Assembly: GCF_048159605.1 (NCBI RefSeq)
Contig: NZ_JBLREB010000001.1
Location: forward strand, 1,922,001-1,986,000
Direction: 5' to 3'
From: Ectobacillus polymachus
Lineage (GTDB): Bacteria; Bacillota; Bacilli; Bacillales; Bacillaceae_G
Length of the DNA stretch: 64,000 bases
The notes beneath the pieces are model-generated. The model was not told the DNA's origin, did no database searches, and was given only the letters and a program-made list of their open reading frames with translations. This document shows, piece by piece, positions 8,467 through 15,702 of the stretch (positions within the stretch are counted from its first letter, which is position 1; the number at the start of each line of letters is the position of its first letter). The position numbers and the translations under genes are program-made.

Positions 8467-9400
8467 ATGCTTGACGTCTATTCGTTCCTTTGACTTCAAT
8501 TGGTTTTGCCAAATAGCGAATCCGTTCCATAATACGTGCTGCCTTCATTTCTTCTTCTTCGCCGCGCTGGGTAAACGTGAGATGATGCTCAAGCAATTTA
8601 AAATCAAAGTTTGAAGTAAAAAAAGTAGGTAGGTTTTCCATCATTCGAAATTGTAAAATGGTTCCTAGTACTTCATCTCGTGCCCAGCTTGATATTGCCT
8701 CTGCTCCTATATCATCCATCATTAACACAGATGCATGCTTCACAGCTTCAATCTTTTGATTAAGCGTATTGTCGCCAATAGATCCTTTCATTTCTCGTAG
8801 AAATTCAGGGACATGAACGAGCATAGTGGAAATATTTCGCTGTGCAAGTTCATTCGCTATCACGCCTAATATATATGATTTTCCAACACCAAATCGACCG
8901 TATAAGTACAAGCCTTTCATCTTTTTTCCTGGCTCATACTGTTCAACGAAATCTTCAGCCTCATTTACGGCTTCCATTCTTCCCTCATCGTTATAGTCTA
9001 AGGATTCTTGCTTCGCTTCAAAAATATCCCGTGGCATATATAAGCTCTGAATGAGAGATTGTTGTTTTTTTCGTTCATCATACTGTATTTTTCGGGAACA
9101 TCGCTCGTATTGTAAATCAATGGACTTTCCCGTAATAATAAGCTTGGGATGATAGCCTTTTAAAATATTTTTACATTCTTCAAGGCTTGGACATTCCTTA
9201 CATTGCTTGCTTTGCTGTGTAAATTCATAGAGCTTAACTAAACTTCGCTCTACTGCATGTTCAGATAGCTCTTGTTCATACGCTGCTAGAAAGGTTTGTA
9301 CCTCCCTATCTGCAAGAATCTCTTTTTTCATATTATCATAGCGATTTTTAAACGATTCTGTTTGTATCGTGTTTGAGAGATTGTTCTTTATATTTTGCAA
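8465..9400 (-). CDS. dnaI: Primosomal helicase loader DnaI
   Basis: 311 residues. The N-terminal half carries a zinc-type cysteine cluster (QCKECPSLEECKN, with a further Cys in YERCSRK) that contacts the replicative helicase; the C-terminal half is an AAA+ ATPase with Walker A GRFGVGKS, Walker B VLMMDDIGAE and an arginine-finger region MERIRYLAKP. DnaI loads DnaC helicase at oriC and at restart forks. The start is TTG at 9400, six bases after GGAGGG; no ATG fits. Last gene of the nrdR-dnaB-dnaI group. Confidence 0.95.
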   Translation of the reverse strand: MQNIKNNLSNTIQTESFKNRYDNMKKEILADREVQTFLAAYEQELSEHAVERSLVKLYEFTQQSKQCKECPSLEECKNILKGYHPKLIITGKSIDLQYERCSRKIQYDERKKQQSLIQSLYMPRDIFEAKQESLDYNDEGRMEAVNEAEDFVEQYEPGKKMKGLYLYGRFGVGKSYILGVIANELAQRNISTMLVHVPEFLREMKGSIGDNTLNQKIEAVKHASVLMMDDIGAEAISSWARDEVLGTILQFRMMENLPTFFTSNFDFKLLEHHLTFTQRGEEEEMKAARIMERIRYLAKPIEVKGTNRRQA

Positions 9401-9437
9401 ATGGTTCCCTCCAAGATATTATTCCGTTCTCGTTTTC

Positions 9438-10856
9438 CTACCCATTTAAACGCTTTTGCATACGTTTTCGTCTCTCTTCAATTTTCTTTCGAAGAGCTTC
9501 TGTATCAATTTCCTTTTGTTCTTCGGAATCCTGTTTTTCTATATTTTGTTTTTCTTCGGCAAGCCAATCAGGAACAAGCTCTTTTCGGACTACTTTTTGC
9601 GCGGAACGTGTTTTCTTTTTTTGTTCTTTTGCCCCTTGTGCCCATTCACGATATTGACGTTGCTCTTGTATCGCAAGCGACATAGCGTCTCGTACCGTAG
9701 ATATATGTTTTCTAGCCCAATGTGCAGCGATTTTTTCCACATAGCTTTTTTGTATTTTCATATCCATACGAAGCATGACGTAGTAGATCAGAACATTAAT
9801 AACTCCAGGCGATAAGTTTTGATTGATCATAATATCTTCAATGATGCGCAAATCTGAGGCTGCTGGTAAAGCCCCGCCGGATAGCTCGGTAAGCAATTCC
9901 TTCGGAGATACTTCCTCTAGTACCTTTATTAACTGATCTTGCTTCGTTTGCGGAACTTTATCCCGCATCTCCTGTAAGGCAACCGGCTGTACTCTATCGC
10001 TGAGAACAGGCAGCTCATTACTGTGCTCATATTGATACCAATCACGTGCACACTTTCGCAGTAATTCGATGTCTATTTTGTCTTGTCCAATTATTAGGGC
10101 ATCCATCACAACTTTCTTCATCGTTACATGATCAAGCTGATATACGTATGCCAATTTTAAAATCGTTTCCTGTACTTCCTCCGTAATAGCACGCCTTGGA
10201 ATCATCGTATTACTAATCCCCTCTAAAAAGAGCGGAAAATCAAAAAAATCATTGAAAACCTGTGGTGAACCACTTGAAGCTCTGCCGATTGCCGGTTCCA
10301 TATCGATTTGTTCTATCTCAGATTTATATTGCGTAAGTTGAGTTGGGGTAAACGATTGAAATATATCGTTGAAAGACTTGGTAATATCACTGTACTCGTG
10401 CTGATCCATTTCAGATTGAAAAAAATACTTTTTTGCCCAATTGTACTTTGTAATACCGAGACGATTATATAAAAAAATGTTCAGTACAATATCATCAAAA
10501 AATTGCTTAGGGGTAAGTGGAGCCTGCAATTCATATAAAAATGTACGCTCGTCACTCGTTTTTTTCATCAATACCTTCAAAAGCCCGATACCTTCTAATT
10601 TCATTCGTTCCTTGTGAATATCAGGTAAACTCATATGCATATTTAACATAAGCGAATGATGGGTTTGTTCCTGTAAAGGATCGAAATCTTGTTCAAGCTC
10701 TCCCCATAGTGTCATATACAGGCTAAACGCTTTGCTACCTATTAGAGGCTGATATAGCATGGTTAGAATCTTCCGATCATAGCTATGCAGCAGCCCTGAT
10801 GTGTAGACTCGATATCGGTCAACTGGGAGCAAATCCATCCATGATTGTCTTTCCAT
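9438..10856 (-). CDS. dnaB: Replication initiation and membrane attachment protein DnaB
   Basis: 472 residues, the usual Bacillus DnaB length, with the MDLLPVDRYRVY start region, the two DnaB/DnaD-type helical modules and the C-terminal segment YREWAQGAKEQKKK followed by a highly charged tail. It acts with DnaD and DnaI to load helicase; it is not the E. coli DnaB helicase. RBS AAAGGA is 9 bases before the ATG. Lies 37 bases before dnaI. Confidence 0.93.
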   Translation of the reverse strand: MERQSWMDLLPVDRYRVYTSGLLHSYDRKILTMLYQPLIGSKAFSLYMTLWGELEQDFDPLQEQTHHSLMLNMHMSLPDIHKERMKLEGIGLLKVLMKKTSDERTFLYELQAPLTPKQFFDDIVLNIFLYNRLGITKYNWAKKYFFQSEMDQHEYSDITKSFNDIFQSFTPTQLTQYKSEIEQIDMEPAIGRASSGSPQVFNDFFDFPLFLEGISNTMIPRRAITEEVQETILKLAYVYQLDHVTMKKVVMDALIIGQDKIDIELLRKCARDWYQYEHSNELPVLSDRVQPVALQEMRDKVPQTKQDQLIKVLEEVSPKELLTELSGGALPAASDLRIIEDIMINQNLSPGVINVLIYYVMLRMDMKIQKSYVEKIAAHWARKHISTVRDAMSLAIQEQRQYREWAQGAKEQKKKTRSAQKVVRKELVPDWLAEEKQNIEKQDSEEQKEIDTEALRKKIEERRKRMQKRLNG

Positions 10857-10922
10857 GCCTGCAATTCCTTTCTACATGTATAATCCATCTGTTCCTGCCT
10901 TAAGCGGACATGATTGTTCCTA

Positions 10923-11384
10923 TTATTTTCGTTCTTTGTGTAAAATATCTTTTAATTCGTCAATAAACACATTTAAGTCTTTAAACTGTCGGTACACAGA
11001 TGCAAAACGGACGTATGAAACTTCATCAATATCTCGTAGTGCTTCCATAACCATTTCTCCAATTATTTCACTTTTCACTTCTGCTGAGCCTGCATTGCGG
11101 AGTTCACGTTCTACGGATTGCGTCACTTCTTCTAATTGCTTTAAAGAAACAGGACGCTTTTCACAGGCTTTAATTAATCCGCGTAAAATCTTTTCTTTGC
11201 TAAATTCTTCACGTGTACCTTCTTTTTTCACTACAATTAATGGAGTTTCCTCCACCTTTTCAAATGTAGTAAATCGATACAGACATTTCTCACACTCACG
11301 TCGTCTTCGAATCGAACGCCCCTCGTCAACAGGACGAGAATCCAATACTCTCGTGCCATTGTGAAAACAAGCTGGACAACGCAT
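10923..11384 (-). CDS. nrdR: Transcriptional repressor NrdR
   Basis: 153 residues, exact family length, from the ATG at 11384 giving MRCPACFHNGTRVLDSRP. The zinc ribbon is CPAC plus CEKC (about residues 3-34), followed by the ATP-cone (PLIVVKKEGTREEFSKEKILRGLIKACEKRP, in part). NrdR senses ATP/dATP and represses ribonucleotide reductase operons through NrdR boxes. In-frame upstream codons lack family support. Heads the dnaB-dnaI group as in B. subtilis. Confidence 0.97.
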   Translation of the reverse strand: MRCPACFHNGTRVLDSRPVDEGRSIRRRRECEKCLYRFTTFEKVEETPLIVVKKEGTREEFSKEKILRGLIKACEKRPVSLKQLEEVTQSVERELRNAGSAEVKSEIIGEMVMEALRDIDEVSYVRFASVYRQFKDLNVFIDELKDILHKERK

Positions 11385-11441
11385 CCTCACCACTCCTATT
11401 ATCATATATTCGCAAATATAATAGAAAAACAAAAACAAGTA

Positions 11442-11840
11442 CTACAGTTGTGAAGCTAATCCCGTACCGATACAAGTAAGCTGCTTATCCAAACGTTCAT
11501 ACAATTCAATAATGTAACGTTGACTTTGGCCGAACAAGGAGAATGATGATTCCATTGAGACCATAAAATCAATTGCAGTTACATATGGCTGAACTGTTAC
11601 AATGGTTGCTACAAGACTTGCCTTTTTCGGAGAAAGGATTGTCGCACTAATTTCCCCATGCTCACTTGAGATGAACGTAACCTCACATCCATCTGTATGA
11701 CGTAACAGCTCCTCTACTACCTTCATAGCTTGCTGTTTATTCGTTTTATAATAACGACTGCGTAATTGTTCATTACTATGCATTTCTGTTGTTTCTGCAA
11801 TTGTGCTTAGCATTGGTTTTACTTTACTAATAAAGCTCAT
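11442..11840 (-). CDS. Conserved hypothetical cytosolic protein
   Basis: 132 residues, MSFISKVKPMLSTIAETTEMH at the start, preceded by AGGGGGAG. No signal peptide, membrane segment or catalytic motif is seen. The segment FISSEHGEISATILSP is followed by alternating beta-like stretches. It occurs in the position between nrdR and speH/gapB, where B. cereus-type genomes carry an unnamed small gene. I do not recognise a function. Confidence 0.7.
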   Translation of the reverse strand: MSFISKVKPMLSTIAETTEMHSNEQLRSRYYKTNKQQAMKVVEELLRHTDGCEVTFISSEHGEISATILSPKKASLVATIVTVQPYVTAIDFMVSMESSFSLFGQSQRYIIELYERLDKQLTCIGTGLASQL

Positions 11841-11992
11841 GTAAAACTCCCCCTGTAGTACAATCCTAAACCATAAATGGAATTAGTTCGTATACATTTA
11901 TATCGTTACCTGGCATAATCATAGCGAATACAGTGCTGCTTTTGCTCAGTGAAAGTATAATCGTAACCTGTTTCATGCTTTCTTATCGTAAA

Positions 11993-12031
11993 AAAATAAA
12001 AAGAGGTGTATAATACACCTCTTTTTATTTT
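11993..12031. terminator. Strong palindromic terminator, probably the old speH terminator
   Basis: Perfect 18-bp arms AAAATAAAAAGAGGTGTA / TACACCTCTTTTTATTTT with a 3-base loop, functional in both directions by appearance. It lies 20 bases after the stop codon of the speH remnant on the minus strand. Confidence 0.85.
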
Positions 12032-12050
12032 AAAGCAATACTCTTATTTT

Positions 12051-12103
12051 TTAAAGAGCTTTTACTTCACGTTGTTTTATTTCAAAGTTTCCAGTTCAAT
12101 CAT
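12051..12103 (-). pseudogene. speH: C-terminal remnant of S-adenosylmethionine decarboxylase (SpeH/SpeD)
   Basis: Reading leftwards, the last codons before TAA (12051-12053) translate NFEIKQREVKAL, close to the C terminus of Bacillus SpeH (EVKQAQAKAL as I recall it in B. subtilis). A little upstream in another frame ATTGAACTG gives IEL, matching the conserved IELPRG segment, so a frameshift and small deletion separate the two. The rest of the ~120-codon gene is gone. Location between gapB and nrdR on the same strand is exactly where speH lies in B. subtilis. Only 17 codons are left, so the call depends heavily on synteny. Confidence 0.55.
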
Positions 12104-12147
12104 TTTTTTCTATAGATCATACGATTTTCATTCTAAATACACCAAAA

Positions 12148-12196
12148 TAGACCGCTGCAAAAATGACGGATATCCCAACATTTTTGTAGCGGTCTA
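12148..12196 (-). terminator. gapB terminator
   Basis: Arms TAGACCGCTRCAAAAATG-type, 18 bp with a single mismatch/wobble, 13-base loop, followed on the minus strand by TTTTGG. About 50 bases after the gapB stop. Confidence 0.75.
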
Positions 12197-12243
12197 CTTA
12201 TTTGAAAAGACATGTAACAAGAGTCTTTATCATTCTATATGTT

Positions 12244-13272
12244 TCAAATATGTTGAACGTTTTGCATTACTTCAAGTTTACCTGCAACAATTCCTACTAA
12301 GTCTACAACGCGGCGTGAGTAGCCCCATTCATTATCGTACCAAGCTAAAACCTTTACTTTACGGTCACCCATTACAATTGTAGATAAACCATCAATGATG
12401 GATGAATGTGTATTTGTATTAAAATCTACAGATACAAGTGGTTCATCACAATAAGAAACAATCCCCTTTAAAGAGCCTTGTGACGCTTTAATAAATGCTT
12501 GATTCACTTGTTCTACTGTTACATCTTGATTCAAATCAACAACAAGATCTATTAGCGATACGTTTGGAGTCGGTACTCGAAGTGCCATTCCGTGTAATCT
12601 TCCTTTTAAATGCGGCAGAACCTTAGCCAATGCTTTTGCAGCACCTGTTGTTGTTGGAATAATAGACTGTGCACAAGCACGAGCTCTTCGCAAATCTTTG
12701 TGTGGATTGTCGATATTTTTTTGGTCATTTGTATATGAATGAATCGTTGTCATTAAGCCATTATCAATACCAAATTCTTTGTCAAGTACCTTAACAACCG
12801 GTGCTAGGCAATTTGTCGTACATGAGGCATTGGAAATGACATCATGTTTTGATAGATCAAGAGTATCTTCATTAACCCCTACAACGATTGTTACGTCTTC
12901 TTCTTTACCTGGTGCTGTTAAAACTACTTTTTTCGCTCCTGCTTCTAAATGAAGGGCTGCTTTTTCCCTAGCATTGAATTTACCGGTAGCTTCGATTACG
13001 ATATCAACGCCTAGATCCTTCCATGGAAGTTCTTGTGGATTACGGTTGTTTAGAAGTTGAATGATTTTCCCGTCTACTACTAAGTGATCAGCAAGCGCTT
13101 CCACGGAACCGTCGAATCGACCATGAATCGTATCATATTTAATTAGATGTGCTAATGTTTCTGATGGATAGCTCGCATTGATCGCTACGATTTCGAATGC
13201 GCTTTCTTTAATGGCTTGACGAAATACCATTCTCCCAATTCGACCAAAACCGTTAATTGCCACACGAATCAT
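12244..13272 (-). CDS. gapB: Glyceraldehyde-3-phosphate dehydrogenase, NADP-dependent gluconeogenic type
   Basis: 342 residues. N-terminal Rossmann motif INGFGRIGRMVFR, catalytic cysteine in SNASCTTNCLAP, and the C-terminal ALAWYDNEWGYSRR region (here KVLAWYDNEWGYS). After strand beta2 the sequence reads INASYPSET in place of the Asp-bearing NDLTD of glycolytic GapA, consistent with the NADP-preferring GapB form used in gluconeogenesis. RBS AAGGGGG. Position beside the speH remnant and coaE agrees with gapB. Control is probably through CcpN (see the site upstream). Confidence 0.95.
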   Translation of the reverse strand: MIRVAINGFGRIGRMVFRQAIKESAFEIVAINASYPSETLAHLIKYDTIHGRFDGSVEALADHLVVDGKIIQLLNNRNPQELPWKDLGVDIVIEATGKFNAREKAALHLEAGAKKVVLTAPGKEEDVTIVVGVNEDTLDLSKHDVISNASCTTNCLAPVVKVLDKEFGIDNGLMTTIHSYTNDQKNIDNPHKDLRRARACAQSIIPTTTGAAKALAKVLPHLKGRLHGMALRVPTPNVSLIDLVVDLNQDVTVEQVNQAFIKASQGSLKGIVSYCDEPLVSVDFNTNTHSSIIDGLSTIVMGDRKVKVLAWYDNEWGYSRRVVDLVGIVAGKLEVMQNVQHI

Positions 13273-13291
13273 TTATGTTATCCCCCTTGAT

Positions 13292-13354
13292 TGAGTTATA
13301 CTATTTACCCTTATTATCACTAATAGTATAGCACAAAATAGAGATAAAGCACTA
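13292..13354 (-). promoter_or_regulatory. gapB promoter with CcpN-type operators
   Basis: On the minus strand a TATACT -10 (13325-13330) with a weak TAGTGC -35 (13349-13354), 18 bases apart. TGTGCTATACT at 13325-13335 overlaps the -10 and matches the CcpN consensus TRTGHYATAYW at all 11 positions. A second copy, TGAGTTATACT at 13292-13302 in the opposite orientation, matches 10 of 11 in the early transcribed region. CcpN represses gapB during glycolytic growth in B. subtilis; the sites are seen, the regulation here is inferred. Confidence 0.7.
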
Positions 13355-13381
13355 AACATTTTCATTAAAAATAAAAAAATA

Positions 13382-13984
13382 TCATTTTATAATACTCCAT
13401 TGCTTTAATACTCGTAATAATTGTAACGTAGTCTCTTCTAATGTGCCATTATTATTAAGCATTGCGTCTGCAAGCTTTATTTTATCAACAAGAGGCATTT
13501 GAGATGCAATTCGCGCATCTGCTTCATCTTTCGTAAAACCATTTCGCTCCATGAGACGCTTTATTTGTGTCTTTTGATCCACATAGACAAGAAGTGTCTT
13601 TTGAACGATATAGGTAAGCTTACTTTCAAATAATAGCGGGATATCTAACACAACTGCAGCTTCGCCATTTCGAATATATTCCTCTTTCCTAGCATTCATT
13701 TCTGCACGTACTGCAGGATGCACAATTCCATTTAGAATAGCTCTTTTTTGTTCATCCTGAAAAATAATATCTCCTAATTTCTTTCGATTAATGGAACCAT
13801 CCTCATACAATATGGCCTGTCCAAACGTTTTAACAATTTGATCATATGCGGGCTTTCCTTGTTCAACAACCTCTCTTGCAATAGCATCCGCATCAATTAC
13901 CGGTATGTTCAGCTTGCGAAACATACTTGATACGGTACTCTTCCCACTTGCTATTCCTCCTGTCAATCCAATAATGATCGTCAT
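13382..13984 (-). CDS. coaE: Dephospho-CoA kinase
   Basis: 200 residues, usual length. P-loop GLTGGIASGKST at the N terminus, IDADAIAREVV (substrate/base Asp), and the LID segment QIKRLMERNGFTKDEADARI. Catalyses the last step of CoA synthesis, ATP plus dephospho-CoA to CoA. RBS AAGGAG. Downstream of ytaF-mutM-polA on the same strand, as in B. subtilis. Confidence 0.97.
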   Translation of the reverse strand: MTIIIGLTGGIASGKSTVSSMFRKLNIPVIDADAIAREVVEQGKPAYDQIVKTFGQAILYEDGSINRKKLGDIIFQDEQKRAILNGIVHPAVRAEMNARKEEYIRNGEAAVVLDIPLLFESKLTYIVQKTLLVYVDQKTQIKRLMERNGFTKDEADARIASQMPLVDKIKLADAMLNNNGTLEETTLQLLRVLKQWSIIK

Positions 13985-14098
13985 AATCCTGCTCTCCTTC
14001 TATGTAAAAAGATTCTTCATTTCTATTTTCAAAACATGTTCCCTCAAGAAAACTTTTCCAATTTATATGTTACCTTACAGAGAAAATCGTGTAAACGC

Positions 14099-14131
14099 AA
14101 AAAAAGAGACCATTCCTTTAGAGAAATGATC
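14099..14131 (-). terminator. Possible terminator after ytaF
   Basis: Imperfect stem GGATCATT / AATGGTCT followed by TCTTTTTTT on the minus strand, between ytaF and coaE. Confidence 0.45.
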
Positions 14132-14157
14132 CATTCCATCTATGAAACTTATTGTAC

Positions 14158-14793
14158 TTACATTTTCCATATACCAATCATAATTAACAATACTCCTGGT
14201 AAAAACGTAAGCTGTTGTATCCACGTTGATTTTTGAAAACATTCCCCTAATTTCATACCAAAAAATAAAAAACTTCCGCTCATACATGCAACAAGTAAAG
14301 CCATCATCCAGGATGAATATCCTAACAGTGAGGCACCTATCCCTGCTCCAAACGAATCAATCGAAAGGGCAAGACCAAGTAATAGTGCCTCAATTGCAGA
14401 AATGGCACCTGACCGATCAAAATCTGCAACTGTCGGTTTTCTCAATATTTGTATGACGATACCAAGCAAAAGGATTTCAATATTCCATAGTGTTTTCTCA
14501 TTCGGCTCCTGTTCTTCCTTGTGATCAGGACTGAAAAATTGATATAGCACCCATGAACCAATTCCAACAAGCACTAAACCTCCTATTTGCCGAGCAAGGA
14601 TCGGGGAAAACATATGGATTAAAAAATCTCCAACCGCCATGCTTACAAACATAATAATGGCTGAACATAATGAAATAACAATAATGGATTTGAAAGGAAT
14701 CATAACCTTTCTAAGCCCGTATGTTAATCCAACACTACAACTATCTAAGCTAAGCGTGAATGCTAAAAGAAATAGGGAGAAATAGCTCTGCAT
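14158..14793 (-). CDS. ytaF: Sporulation membrane protein YtaF (MntP-like)
   Basis: 211 residues from the ATG at 14793, preceded by AAAGGAG at 7 bases; upstream in-frame ATGs lack a ribosome-binding site. About six hydrophobic segments in two homologous halves, each opening with a LSLDSCSVGLTYG / LSIDSFGAGIGAS acidic motif, the internal repeat characteristic of the MntP/YtaF exporter-like superfamily. YtaF is known as a sporulation-associated membrane protein of unknown transport activity. Lies between mutM and coaE, standard synteny. Confidence 0.88.
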   Translation of the reverse strand: MQSYFSLFLLAFTLSLDSCSVGLTYGLRKVMIPFKSIIVISLCSAIIMFVSMAVGDFLIHMFSPILARQIGGLVLVGIGSWVLYQFFSPDHKEEQEPNEKTLWNIEILLLGIVIQILRKPTVADFDRSGAISAIEALLLGLALSIDSFGAGIGASLLGYSSWMMALLVACMSGSFLFFGMKLGECFQKSTWIQQLTFLPGVLLIMIGIWKM

Positions 14794-14853
14794 CGTTAGG
14801 CTCCTTTCCATATACATCATTTGTGTATGTATATGAAGAATACCTATCCGATG

Positions 14854-15690
14854 TTATTCTTTTTCCTTCTGCTGACAAACTGGGCAATAATGGGTGCCTC
14901 GTCCACTTACAACAGTTTTCATAATAGTTGCGTTGCAAGCACTACATGCTTCTCCTGCACGACCGTACACAAGTAAATGTTGTTGAAAGGTTCCCCTTTT
15001 CCCTTGTGAGTTTACATAGGTACGAATCGTACTGCCACCCTTTTCGACTGCTTCTGTAAGTGTGTTTACAATTTCATGGTGCAAAGTATTAATTTCTTCT
15101 ATTAAAAGCGATGCTGCCGTACGTTCAGGATGAATCCGAGAGCGAAAAAGCACCTCATCAACATAAATATTCCCTAATCCTACTAAAACATGTTGATCAA
15201 GCAAAACAGATTTTATGTTACGATTCGATTTTTGTACCATTTCTCGCAAGTATGGAACCGTTAATTGTTCTGATAATGGCTCTGGACCTAATTGTACAAG
15301 AGGAAGATTATTTTCTTCTTCCCCCTTCTGAAAGAGATGCATCGTTCCAAATTTACGAACATCCTGATAGCGTAATTCTGTACCGTCAGTAAAACAAAAC
15401 CTCACATGAGTATGTTTATCTGGAGCTTCAGTAGCTGCTTTTAATCTATATTTTCCTTCCATGCGAAGGTGCGACACAAGCGTATAATGAGTTGTATAGA
15501 GAAGAAGAAATTTACCTCTTCTCCCAATCCGTTCAATTATTTCCTCCCGTAGCATGTCGCAAAATATCTCTACATCATCCGGTTTTTTTATTAATTTTGG
15601 GTAGGTCACAATTACATTCTCTATCTTTTTTCCAATAACAAGCTGCTGCAATGTATTTTTAACTGATTCAACCTCTGGTAATTCTGGCAT
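14854..15690 (-). CDS. mutM: Formamidopyrimidine-DNA glycosylase
   Basis: 278 residues. The N-terminal PELPEVE supplies the catalytic Pro and Glu after Met removal; SHLRMEGKYRL carries the conserved Lys region; VGLGNIYVDEVLFRSRIHP is the H2TH motif; the C-terminal zinc finger is CSAC...CPVC with GRGTHYCP. Excises 8-oxoguanine and Fapy lesions and nicks the AP site. RBS AAGGAAG. Stops 12 bases after polA, indicating one transcript polA-mutM. Confidence 0.97.
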   Translation of the reverse strand: MPELPEVESVKNTLQQLVIGKKIENVIVTYPKLIKKPDDVEIFCDMLREEIIERIGRRGKFLLLYTTHYTLVSHLRMEGKYRLKAATEAPDKHTHVRFCFTDGTELRYQDVRKFGTMHLFQKGEEENNLPLVQLGPEPLSEQLTVPYLREMVQKSNRNIKSVLLDQHVLVGLGNIYVDEVLFRSRIHPERTAASLLIEEINTLHHEIVNTLTEAVEKGGSTIRTYVNSQGKRGTFQQHLLVYGRAGEACSACNATIMKTVVSGRGTHYCPVCQQKEKE

Positions 15691-15702
15691 CGTTACACTT
15701 CC

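Noticed and set aside
10855..11364. 169-codon plus-strand frame opposite nrdR
   Set aside because: Mirror frame of nrdR; no ribosome-binding site or recognisable domain.
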